NCBI GenBank assembly: GCA_036389295.1
Contig: DASVQB010000039.1
Span: 1-64,000, forward strand
Length of the DNA: 64,000 nt
Origin: AC-37 sp036389295
GTDB taxonomy: Bacteria > Actinomycetota > Thermoleophilia > Solirubrobacterales > Thermoleophilaceae
Reading direction: 5' to 3'
In this document: piece after piece, positions 19,344 to 26,658 of the stretch
How the letters are laid out: each line of letters starts with the position of its first letter
Position numbering within the stretch: the stretch's first letter is position 1
Notes under the pieces: model-generated
Database searches by the model: none
What the model was told of the DNA's origin: nothing
Seen by the model: the letters and a program-made list of their open reading frames with translations, nothing else
Program-made: the position numbers and the translations under genes

Positions 19344-20472
19344 CGCAGGCGCCGGCCGAGTCCTTCGCGCAGGCCTCGTACCTCCGGGCGCTGTTGCGGT
19401 AGGCGCGGAGGGCGGGCCGCCGCTTGGTCCCGTCCGGGCCGTAGCTGATCAGGCCCGAGAAGTCGAAGATCGCGGCGCTCGGGTCGTACGAGGACGCCCA
19501 CGTGTACCAGTAGGCGCTCTCGATCCCGAGCGAGCGGCGGTAGCGGGCGAGCTCGTCGAACCCGCGGGTGACCAGCCGGGCGAGCTTGTCGTCGGTCACC
19601 TGGAGGTGCTCGTTGCCGGGCGAGACGATCCGGCCGGCGGACGCCGAGGCGCCGAACTCGGTGACCCGGATCGGCAGGTCGCCGTCGCCGCGGTCGCGCA
19701 TCACCCTGCGGCCGCGGCGGATGACCTCGATCAGGTTCTTCGGCACCTTCGTGTACGCGTTCAGGGCGACCGCGTCGAAGTTGCCCGCGATCCTCCCGGC
19801 GTCGTAGAGCTGGTCGAGCGTGTCCCACGAGACGTTCGTGAGCGCCGCGAGCACGACCTCCGCGCGCGGGTCGGCCTCGCGGAGCGCCGTGGCGGCCGCG
19901 TCGAGCAGCGCGCCGTAGCCCTCCATCCACCCCTCACGAGGCTTCCACTGGTACTCCATGTCGGGCTCGTTCCAGACCTGCCAGGCGCGGATCGGGCGCT
20001 TCCGCAGCGACGGGTTCTCGGCCCAGAACGTCCCGCGCGGGCCGTAGCGGGCGACGAGCTCCTTCAGGTAGGCGGCGTAGGCGGAGGTGCTCGACGGCGC
20101 AGACTCCTTCGCCTGGGGCAGCACGCGCGCCCACGTCGGCGCGTACAGGACGACCGGCAGCAGGTCGACGCCGTGGCTGGCGGCCTGGCGGACGATCGGG
20201 TCGGTCTCGTGGAAGCTCGTCGGGACGCCCGGCTCCTTCTGGGCCTCGCTCCAGTCGAAGACGACGCGCGCGGACTCGACGCCGGTGCGGGCCATCTCCG
20301 CCCACATGCGCGTCTGGACGTCCTGGGGCGCCCAGCTCACCTCGCGGTCGTAGTCGACGCCGTGGAAGCCGCGCGGGACGGTGCGCTTGGCGGCCGTCGC
20401 CGTCGCGGCCGGGAGGCAGGCGACGAGCGCTGCGATCAGGGTCGCCAGGGTCGCGACGCGGGGGTGCCCCAT
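19330..20472 (-). CDS. Secreted glycoside hydrolase (cellulase-like, clan A)
   Basis: The 380-residue product has a signal peptide (LATLIAALVACLPAATATA). It has a TIM-barrel glycosidase pattern: GFHGVDYDREVSW at the start, the acid/base Glu in QVWNEPDMEY, and the probable nucleophile Glu in IRVTEFGAS. GH5/GH39-like families share these features. It may trim or remodel exported polysaccharide. I chose the ATG at 20472, 7 bases after TACGAT (20485-20480); an ATG at 20481 is in frame but sits inside that box. The upstream GT-C gene extends 37 bases into this gene in another frame. Confidence 0.75.
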   Translation of the reverse strand: MGHPRVATLATLIAALVACLPAATATAAKRTVPRGFHGVDYDREVSWAPQDVQTRMWAEMARTGVESARVVFDWSEAQKEPGVPTSFHETDPIVRQAASHGVDLLPVVLYAPTWARVLPQAKESAPSSTSAYAAYLKELVARYGPRGTFWAENPSLRKRPIRAWQVWNEPDMEYQWKPREGWMEGYGALLDAAATALREADPRAEVVLAALTNVSWDTLDQLYDAGRIAGNFDAVALNAYTKVPKNLIEVIRRGRRVMRDRGDGDLPIRVTEFGASASAGRIVSPGNEHLQVTDDKLARLVTRGFDELARYRRSLGIESAYWYTWASSYDPSAAIFDFSGLISYGPDGTKRRPALRAYRNSARRYEACAKDSAGACVKRR

Positions 20473-22676
20473 CCCGGCCATCGTAGGGGCGCGGGCGGCG
20501 CGCGGCGACGGTCGGGCCGGCCGTCGGCTCCTCGCCGTCCGGTCAACCGCCGGGGCCGGACCCGGTACAGCGTCAGGCGGTCGCTGCGCGCGAGCACCGG
20601 GAACCCCTCCTCGCGCGCCCAGCGGTCGTCGTCGGAGAGCTGGCCCGGCACCGGGCACTCGCGCGAGTAGCCCCCGCGGCCGACCAGCAGCAGGTCGATC
20701 CGCCGCCGGCGCACGTCGGCGGCCCAGCCGGCGCGGCTGCGGTGCTCGCGGAGCAGGTGGCGGACGGTCGGCCCGACGTAGTCGACCTCGTTGCCGACCC
20801 GCTCGCCAAAGGCCGGCCAGACCGGCGAGCGGCCGTTCACGCTCCACGACCCGGCGAGCCCGACCCGGTGCCCGCCGGGAGCGTTGCGGGCGATCCACGC
20901 GATCGCCGCGTCGCCGGACTCGTAGCGGCCTTCGTGGAACTCGCGCTGGCGGGCGTGGCCGGCAGCCGCGACGGCCGCCAGCAGCGCGGTCGCGGCGACG
21001 GCGCGCACGATTGCCCGGCGCGGCGCGCGGGCGGCGAGACGCTCGACCGTCCACGCCGCTCCCGCGAGCGCCGCCAGGGCCGCGAGCACGGCCGCGACCA
21101 CGTGGAGCGGGACCTCGAAGGCGCGGTCGATCCCCTCGGCGACGGCGGCCGCCGCCGCCAGCTCGAGCGGGAGCCGCAGCGGGCCGGCGCGGCTCAGCGC
21201 CCAGGCCGCGAGCGGCGCCGCCACGAGCAGCGCCGGCATGAGGTAGCGGGCGTTCGCGCCGACGAGGATCGGGTCGCCCTCCGGGCCGAACGCGCTGTAC
21301 GGGGTGAGCGCGTAGCCGGCGGCGAGCAGCCCGGTGGCCGCGAGGCCGGCGACGACCGCGCCGCGCCCGCCCCGGGCCGCGCCGCGCGGCGAGCGGGCTC
21401 CGCCGCGGACCGCCAGGGCCGCCGCGCCGACCAGGCCGAGCCCGATCGCGGCGCCGGGCAGGGCGTACGTCTCCCGGTAGGCCGGCAGGATGCGAGCGGA
21501 CCAGACGCCGCCGTCGCCCAGGTAGTGGGCGATCGTCCAGCCGGAGCACTCGCGGATCACGTCGCGGGGGGCGTCGAAGATGGTCGCGCCGAGGGCGCCG
21601 ACCTCGATCGGGAACACGGGGTTCCCCGACTCGACGAGGTTGCGGAGGAGCCAGAATCCGCCGGCCAGCGCCACGAGGCCGGCGAGCGCGGCGCCGTCGC
21701 GGAGGAGCGAGGCGCGGCCCCGGCCGCGCGCGCCGGCCCAGACCGCCGCGATCGCCGCCACCGCCCACACCGCGTACCACTTCGTCCCGAACGCGAGCCC
21801 CAGGGCGAGCCCGGCCAGCCACAGCTCCGACCGCGGGGCGCCGCGCTCGTGGCGGAGCAGGAAGAGGGCCCCGGCGCCGAGCGCCGCGAGCATGAGCGAG
21901 TCGGTCATCGCCTCGCCGTTGGCGGCCAGGCCGACGACCGGCAGGGCGGCGAACAGCGAGCCGCCGAGGATCGCCGCCGGCCGGGTGGCGCCGATCTCGA
22001 CGGCGAGCGCGTAGACCGCCGCAGCCGCGAGCGCGACGAACACCGGGTTGACCGCGCCGGCTAGCCAGTCGCTTCGCCACGGCAGCACGACCGCCAGGAA
22101 CGCGAGGTCGCCGTTCTGCGGGTAGTTGCCGTTGGTGAGGAGCGGGCTGAACTGGTCCACGCGCCAGACGGTCCCGGATCGGATCCACTCGCCGACGTTC
22201 GGCAGGTGGAAGGTGAGGGTGTCGATCCCCTCCGGCGGCAGGACGGTCCGGTTCCACGCGCTGGCGACGAGCCAGAGGGCGAGGGCGCCCGCCGCGCCCC
22301 CGGCCAGCAGCCACGAGAGGGGACCTTCGGAAACTGGCTCGGTCGCGTCCCTCGCCGCGCGGTCGCCCGGGGCCCGCGCCGGAACGGCTCCGCCATCGGC
22401 CGGCACGGCTCCGCCACCGGCTCCCCGACCGGAGCGCGAGGACCCCGGCCCGGCTTCGCGGCCGGTGACCGCGCTTAGCCGCGGCACCCGCGCCGCGGCC
22501 CCGAGCAGCGCCAGCGCCGCCGCCGCGGCGGTCCAGCGCGACAGCACCCCGAGCATCCCCGGCGCGAGGTGCGCCGCGAGTAGCGCCGCCGTCGCCAGCG
22601 TCGCCGCCGCGAGCACCCGCGGTACGCCGGTCAGGTGCGGCAGCCGCCGCCCCTGCACGAGCGTGCCCGCCGCCAC
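20436..22676 (-). CDS. Large GT-C type membrane glycosyltransferase
   Basis: The 746-residue product has about twelve membrane segments, a Pro/Gly-rich cytosolic linker (about residues 70-105) and a soluble C-terminal part. The first external loop carries the aromatic/acidic pattern GIDTLTFHLPNVGEWIRSGT, and later YPQNGDLAF, as in GT39-like enzymes. The start is uncertain. The GTG at 22676 is the first usual start codon after an in-frame stop, but the codons before it (reading GDYLAGLAFVAVTAG) look like a real helix without any ATG/GTG/TTG. The end overlaps the glycoside hydrolase start. Confidence 0.7.
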   Translation of the reverse strand: MAAGTLVQGRRLPHLTGVPRVLAAATLATAALLAAHLAPGMLGVLSRWTAAAAALALLGAAARVPRLSAVTGREAGPGSSRSGRGAGGGAVPADGGAVPARAPGDRAARDATEPVSEGPLSWLLAGGAAGALALWLVASAWNRTVLPPEGIDTLTFHLPNVGEWIRSGTVWRVDQFSPLLTNGNYPQNGDLAFLAVVLPWRSDWLAGAVNPVFVALAAAAVYALAVEIGATRPAAILGGSLFAALPVVGLAANGEAMTDSLMLAALGAGALFLLRHERGAPRSELWLAGLALGLAFGTKWYAVWAVAAIAAVWAGARGRGRASLLRDGAALAGLVALAGGFWLLRNLVESGNPVFPIEVGALGATIFDAPRDVIRECSGWTIAHYLGDGGVWSARILPAYRETYALPGAAIGLGLVGAAALAVRGGARSPRGAARGGRGAVVAGLAATGLLAAGYALTPYSAFGPEGDPILVGANARYLMPALLVAAPLAAWALSRAGPLRLPLELAAAAAVAEGIDRAFEVPLHVVAAVLAALAALAGAAWTVERLAARAPRRAIVRAVAATALLAAVAAAGHARQREFHEGRYESGDAAIAWIARNAPGGHRVGLAGSWSVNGRSPVWPAFGERVGNEVDYVGPTVRHLLREHRSRAGWAADVRRRRIDLLLVGRGGYSRECPVPGQLSDDDRWAREEGFPVLARSDRLTLYRVRPRRLTGRRGADGRPDRRRAPPAPLRWPGWGTPASRPWRP

Positions 22677-22776
22677 CGCCGACCCCGCCGTGACGGCGAC
22701 GAAGGCCAGCCCCGCGAGGTAGTCGCCTAGCGGCGAGGCCGCCTACCCGGTCGCGAGCGGCCGAAATCTCGACGAG

Positions 22777-22814
22777 TGCAGGATTAGGGAGTCCATGGAC
22801 TCCCTAATCCTTCA
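22777..22814. repeat. 32-bp perfect palindrome, second copy of a repeated element
   Basis: Positions 22780-22811 form a perfect 16-bp-arm palindrome centred on ccatgg, flanked by tg/ca. The right arm (tccctaatccttca) matches the hairpin after tRNA-Arg at 13 of 14 positions. It lies 22 bases beyond the stop of the MoaD-like gene, so it could end the thrC-moaD transcript, although no U-run follows. The remaining bases of this 156-base gap (22677-22832) show no gene. Confidence 0.65.
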
Positions 22815-22832
22815 TCCGCGCCGTGCGAGCCC

Positions 22833-23108
22833 CTACCCACCCGCGACGGCCGGCAGGATCGTGACCTCGTCGCCGTCCTTGACCGTGGTGTCGAGGCCGT
22901 CGAGGAAGCGGATGTCCTCACCCGCCACGTAGACGTTCACGAACCGGCGCAGGTCGCCGTCCTCGGCGATCCGCTCGCGCAGCCCCTCGTAGCGCTCGTA
23001 GAGCCCGTCGAGGACCTCGCCGACCGTGGTGGCCTCGTCGACCGCGGCCTCGGAGTCGCCGCCCGTGACGCTGCGCAGCTGGGTCGGGATCTTCACGGTC
23101 ACGCTCAT
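22833..23108 (-). CDS. MoaD/ThiS-like sulfur carrier protein
   Basis: This 91-residue ubiquitin-fold protein ends in AVAGG, the C-terminal Gly-Gly that is adenylated and thiocarboxylated in sulfur carriers (MoaD, ThiS, CysO). The family pattern FVNVYVAGEDIRFLDGLDT and GDEVTILPAVAGG is clear. It begins 12 bases after the threonine-synthase-like gene in the same orientation, so its partner is probably that enzyme rather than a molybdopterin or thiamine pathway; no such genes are in the window. A TAAGAT box lies 9 bases before the ATG, so it may also have its own start site. Confidence 0.88.
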   Translation of the reverse strand: MSVTVKIPTQLRSVTGGDSEAAVDEATTVGEVLDGLYERYEGLRERIAEDGDLRRFVNVYVAGEDIRFLDGLDTTVKDGDEVTILPAVAGG

Positions 23109-23120
23109 AGCGCGCCCATC

Positions 23121-24359
23121 TTATGCAGCGGAGCTGACGGGCTGCGCGAACGCCTCGCCGAACGAGCCGGCCGTCGGCTCGATCTCGTTCACCTCGAACG
23201 TGCCGCGCACGGCGTCGAGCGTCTTCAGCCCCTCGCCGGTGATCACGAGGACGATCCGCTCGTCCGATCCGAGGTCGCCGCGGTCGGCGAGCTTGCGGAG
23301 GACGGCCGTCGTGACGCCGCCGGCGGTCTCGGTGAAGATGCCCGACGTCTCCGCGAGCAGCCGGATGCCCTCGCGGATCTCGTCGTCCGTCACCGAGTCC
23401 ACCCGCCCGCCCGTCCGCCGGGCGAGGTCGAGCGCGTACGGCCCGTCCGCGGGGTCGCCGATCGCGAGCGACTTGGCGATCGTGGACGGGAACCGGACCG
23501 GCCGGACCACGTCGCGGTCGTTCGCGAACGCCTCCGCGACCGGCGAGCAGCCCTCCGCCTGGGCGCCGTTGAACGCGGGGAGCCGGCCGTCGAGGAGGCC
23601 AACCTCGGTCCACTCCTCCAGCCCGCGCGCGATCCGCGTGAACAGGGACCCGGAGGCGACCGGGACGACGATCCGGTCCGGCAGCTCGAACCCGAGCTGC
23701 TCGGCGATCTCGAACCCGAGCGTCTTGGAGCCCTCGGCGTAGTACGGGCGCACGTTGACGTTCACGAACGCCCAGTCGCGCTCGCCGGCCAGCTCGGTGC
23801 AGAGCCGGTTGACGTCGTCGTACGAGCCCCTGACGGCGACCAGGTTGGTGCCGTAGACGCCGGTGGCGAGGATCTTCTGCTCCTCGAGGTCGGCGGGCAC
23901 GAACACGTACGACTCGAGGCCGGCCGCCGCGGCGTGGGCGGCGACGGCGTTCGCCAGGTTGCCGGTCGAGGCGCAGGCCACGACCCGGTAGCCGAGCTCG
24001 CGCGCCTTCGCGAGCGCGACCGTGACGACGCGGTCCTTGAACGAGTGCGTCGGGTTGGCGGCGTCGTTCTTGACCCAGACCTCGCGGACGCCGAGGTGCT
24101 CGGCGAGGCGGTCCGCCCTGACGAGCGGGGTCACGCCGGCCGCGAGCGCGGTCCTGGGCGGCCGCTCGAACGGCAGGAAGTCCGCGTAGCGCCAGATCGA
24201 CGGCGGGCCGGCCTGGATCCGGCGCTTGGCCTCGCCGGCGTCGAGCCTCGAGTGGTCGTAGGCGACCTCCAGCGGCCCGAAGCAGCGGTCGCACACGAAC
24301 AGGGCCTCGAGCGGGTATCGCTCGCCACACTCCTTGCACTTGAGAGCCTCTACGGGCAT
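23121..24359 (-). CDS. Threonine-synthase-like PLP enzyme under SAM riboswitch control
   Basis: This 412-residue fold-type II PLP enzyme has an N-terminal CXXC/CXXC zinc-ribbon-like segment (CKECGERY ... CDRCFG). The PLP Lys is in NPTHSFKDRVV and the phosphate loop reads CASTGNLANAVAAH. Classical threonine synthases use NPTGSFKDRG and STGNTSA, so this is a divergent subgroup. The known reaction for the family is O-phosphohomoserine to threonine. The leader riboswitch and the adjacent sulfur carrier suggest instead, or as well, homocysteine formation from the same substrate. The ATG has a good ribosome site (gaggagg, 5 bases upstream). Confidence 0.85.
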   Translation of the reverse strand: MPVEALKCKECGERYPLEALFVCDRCFGPLEVAYDHSRLDAGEAKRRIQAGPPSIWRYADFLPFERPPRTALAAGVTPLVRADRLAEHLGVREVWVKNDAANPTHSFKDRVVTVALAKARELGYRVVACASTGNLANAVAAHAAAAGLESYVFVPADLEEQKILATGVYGTNLVAVRGSYDDVNRLCTELAGERDWAFVNVNVRPYYAEGSKTLGFEIAEQLGFELPDRIVVPVASGSLFTRIARGLEEWTEVGLLDGRLPAFNGAQAEGCSPVAEAFANDRDVVRPVRFPSTIAKSLAIGDPADGPYALDLARRTGGRVDSVTDDEIREGIRLLAETSGIFTETAGGVTTAVLRKLADRGDLGSDERIVLVITGEGLKTLDAVRGTFEVNEIEPTAGSFGEAFAQPVSSAA

Positions 24360-24423
24360 GTAGCCTCCTCGCTTCCCGTGGTCTCCGCCGTTGCTCTGTG
24401 ACGGAGCTGGAAAGCGCTCTGCC

Positions 24424-24535
24424 ACATCTCCCAGGCCGTTTGCCTTGGCGGCCTGATGGAATTGGCACCTGTATCCGCGTAAGCGGATGGTTGCCGGGGC
24501 TTCGCAGGGCCATGTCCCTCCACCCCTCTAGATGC
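24424..24535 (-). promoter_or_regulatory. SAM-I (S-box) riboswitch
   Basis: On the minus strand the leader reads agaggggtggagggac, ggccctgcgaagcccc, ggcaacc and aggtgccaattcc in order. These are the conserved S-box core blocks as I know them. The closing P1 helix is gcatct (24535-24530) with agatgt (24429-24424). The P3-like hairpin atccgc/gcggat and the P4 hairpin with aggcc/ggcct are also visible. Downstream, cgctttcc can pair with gggaagcg just before the ribosome site, so the switch probably controls translation. Bound SAM would be expected to lower expression of thrC-like and moaD-like. Confidence 0.93.
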
Positions 24536-24555
24536 GAACGGCTATGTCGAGCGAC

Positions 24556-24583
24556 AGGATACAGGCTGTACGGACGGAGGCAA
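24556..24583 (-). promoter_or_regulatory. Probable promoter of the riboswitch-thrC-moaD unit
   Basis: Minus-strand boxes TTGCCT (24583-24578) and TATCCT (24561-24556) are separated by 16 bases. This predicts a transcript start near 24549, about 14 bases before the riboswitch P1 helix. Both boxes are close to the sigma-70 consensus. The promoter occupies the space ahead of the divergent GT2 gene, which favours the GT2 start at 24595. Confidence 0.55.
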
Positions 24584-24594
24584 GCTCCGTCCGG

Positions 24595-25533
24595 GTGAGC
24601 GTGGTGGTGCCGGCCTGGAACGCCGCGGCGACGCTCGGCCGGACGCTCTCCGCGCTCGCCGCCCAGCGGCTCGACGAGCCGTACGAGGTCGTGGTGGTGG
24701 ACAACGGGTCGGACGACGGGACGGCCGGCGTGCTGGCCGCCGCCGCCGGCCCGGTGCGGGTCGTGACGCGGGAGCGGCACGGGCTGGCCGGGGAGGCGCG
24801 GAACGACGGCGTGGCGGCCGCCTCGGGGTCGGTCCTGGCGTTCACGGACGCCGACTGCATGCCGGAGCCGGGCTGGCTGGCGGCGGGACTGCGCGAGCTG
24901 GACGGGGGCCTCGACCTCGTCCAGGGCGCGGTCCGGCCCGACCCGGCGGTCCCGATGGGGGCGTTCGACCGCTCGCTGTGGGTCTCGCGGGACGACGGCC
25001 TCTACCAGACGGCCAACCTGTTCGTGCGGCGGGAGGCGTTCGAGGCCGTGGGCGGGTTCGTTGACCTGCACGGCGACGCGCTCGACCGGGCGTTCGGCGA
25101 GGACGTGTGGCTCGGGTGGCGGATCAGGCGGAAGGGGGCGCGGACGGCGTTCTCCCCCGACGCCGTCGTGAGCCACGCGGTGCTCCCGCGGGGGCCGCGC
25201 GGGTACGTCGCCGAGCGCCGCCGCCTGGCCGGCTTCCCGTGGCTCGTCCTGCGCGTGCCGGAGCTGCGCGACGAGCTGCTGCTGGGCCGCGTCTTCCTGA
25301 GCGGGCGGACGGCGGCGTTCGACGCGGCGCTCGCCTCGGTCGCGCTGGCGGCGGCGGCCCGCTCGCGCCGCCCGCTCGCGCTGGCCCTCCCCTACGCGGC
25401 GGCGATCCTGCGCCGGGCGCTCCAGAGCGGCGCCCGCGCTCCGGTGGTGGCGCCGGTGGAGGTGGCCGCCGACGCGGTCGGACTGGCCGCCCTCGTTCGC
25501 GGCGGCCTCCGCCACCGGGAGCTCGTGCTGTAG
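24595..25533 (+). CDS. Glycosyltransferase family 2
   Basis: This GT-A enzyme has 312 residues. It shows VSVVVPAWNAAATLG at the N-terminus, VVDNGSDDGT, the DXD-type FTDADCMPEPG (near residue 85), and the late acidic motif FGEDVWLGWRI. The tail ALVRGGLRHRELVL is shared with two other GT2 enzymes in the window (34121-35104 and 35854-36804). The GTG at 24595 leaves the thrC promoter and riboswitch outside the gene; an in-frame ATG at 24544 would add 17 residues but has no ribosome site. It transfers a nucleotide sugar, probably during glycan assembly. Confidence 0.85.
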   Translation: MSVVVPAWNAAATLGRTLSALAAQRLDEPYEVVVVDNGSDDGTAGVLAAAAGPVRVVTRERHGLAGEARNDGVAAASGSVLAFTDADCMPEPGWLAAGLRELDGGLDLVQGAVRPDPAVPMGAFDRSLWVSRDDGLYQTANLFVRREAFEAVGGFVDLHGDALDRAFGEDVWLGWRIRRKGARTAFSPDAVVSHAVLPRGPRGYVAERRRLAGFPWLVLRVPELRDELLLGRVFLSGRTAAFDAALASVALAAAARSRRPLALALPYAAAILRRALQSGARAPVVAPVEVAADAVGLAALVRGGLRHRELVL

Positions 25534-25608
25534 ACATCGCGGCGAGCGATGAGTCTCGCGGGCCGCCGCGGTCGTAGCCGGTGCAAGCCCGCGAACAGGA
25601 GGATCGGA

Positions 25609-26004
25609 ATGGCCGAGACCGAGACAGGCACGCGCATCACGCAGGTCGGGACCGTGATGGTCCCGGTCAGCGACCAGGACCGGGCGATCGAGTTCTTCGT
25701 CGAGAAGCTCGGGTTCGAGAAGCGGACCGACACCCCCTACGGGGACGGCGACCGCTGGGTCGAGGTCGCGCCGCCCGGCGCGGCGACGACGATCGCGCTC
25801 GTCCCCCCGCGCGAGGGCGAGAGCGTCGGGATCCAGAGTCGGACGGGGTTCACGAGCGACGACGTCGACGCCGACCACGCCGACCTGCGGGCCCGCGGCG
25901 TCGACGTCGACGAGGCGGTCATGCGCATGGGCGACCCCGTGCCGCCGATGTTCTTCTTCCGCGACCCCGACGGCAACAACTATCTGATCGTCCAGCGCGA
26001 CTGA
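25609..26004 (+). CDS. VOC-superfamily (glyoxalase/bleomycin resistance-like) protein
   Basis: The 131-residue vicinal-oxygen-chelate protein has a beta-alpha repeat starting GTVMVPVSDQDRAIEFFVEKLGF. It ends with FRDPDGNNYLIVQ, the usual final strand with an Asp-Pro-Asp-Gly turn. A good ribosome site (aggagg) lies 6 bases before the ATG. The substrate is unknown, and no link to the polysaccharide genes is apparent. Confidence 0.88.
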   Translation: MAETETGTRITQVGTVMVPVSDQDRAIEFFVEKLGFEKRTDTPYGDGDRWVEVAPPGAATTIALVPPREGESVGIQSRTGFTSDDVDADHADLRARGVDVDEAVMRMGDPVPPMFFFRDPDGNNYLIVQRD

Positions 26005-26097
26005 CCGCGGCGGCGGCGCCCGCCCAGCCGGGCGGGCGCCCTCGCCCGAGGAGGCCCATGGCGAACCACCCGGTCGCGCGGATGGAGGCGGAGCGGC

Positions 26098-26658
26098 TTG
26101 ACTGACGAGCCGGTCGGGAGCGGCGCCGCGAGCGAGGCCGAGGAGGCGCGGCGTGTCATCGACGCGCGGCTGAGCGCGCTCGAGGCCATGTCGTGGGAGG
26201 AGCTCGACCTGCTCGGCAGCCGGGTCGACCGCGTGGTGACGCCCTCCGGTCGGCGGTTCGAGGTGGAGACGGTCGCGTCGTGGGACGGGCCCGACTGGGA
26301 GGCCGGCATCGAGCTCGGGGTCCGGGTTCGCCTCGACGACGAGCCCGAGGACGGCGAGCCCTGCGGGGTGGACTGGGACTCGTGGCCCTACAGCGGATGG
26401 TCGCGGCGCGGCGGCCCGGACGACCCGGTGCCGGATCCGCCCGGCGGCTGGCGGGCGCCTTCGCGACTGGCCTGGCCGGCGACCGCGGTGCTGCTCGTCG
26501 CCCTGATCCTCGGGATCGGGACGCTCGGGTACTTCGTCGCCGGAGCGGGGGGCGGCGCCGGCCTCGCGGTCGGGCTCGCGCTCACGGTCTCGTCGATCGT
26601 CCTGCTGCGCCGGATCGACACCCGCCGCCGGCCCGTGCGGCGTTCGCAGCTCCGCTGA
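26098..26658 (+). CDS. Membrane protein of unknown function
   Basis: The 186-residue product has an acidic soluble N-terminal part of about 120 residues (LEAMSWEELDLL, FEVETVASWDGPDWEAG). Two adjacent hydrophobic helices lie near the C-terminus (about residues 125-172), followed by a basic tail. I do not recognise a family. The TTG start at 26098 follows ggaggcggag. Its last 77 bases overlap the convergent GT-C gene, so one of the two 3' ends may be overpredicted. Confidence 0.6.
   Translation: MTDEPVGSGAASEAEEARRVIDARLSALEAMSWEELDLLGSRVDRVVTPSGRRFEVETVASWDGPDWEAGIELGVRVRLDDEPEDGEPCGVDWDSWPYSGWSRRGGPDDPVPDPPGGWRAPSRLAWPATAVLLVALILGIGTLGYFVAGAGGGAGLAVGLALTVSSIVLLRRIDTRRRPVRRSQLR

Noticed and set aside
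22780..22811. Insertion-sequence terminal repeat or attachment site at the 32-bp palindrome
   Set aside because: There is no transposase or integrase gene nearby and no direct repeat flanks it; the second copy after tRNA-Arg points to an intergenic element instead.
22833..23108. Molybdopterin synthase small subunit (MoaD) in the cofactor pathway
   Set aside because: No moaE, moaC or other molybdenum-cofactor gene is in the window; the gene is paired with the PLP enzyme, so a sulfur-carrier role in amino acid synthesis is more likely.
24398..24598. Short plus-strand frame over the thrC leader
   Set aside because: The region folds as a SAM-I riboswitch on the minus strand with all core blocks; the frame has no homology signal.
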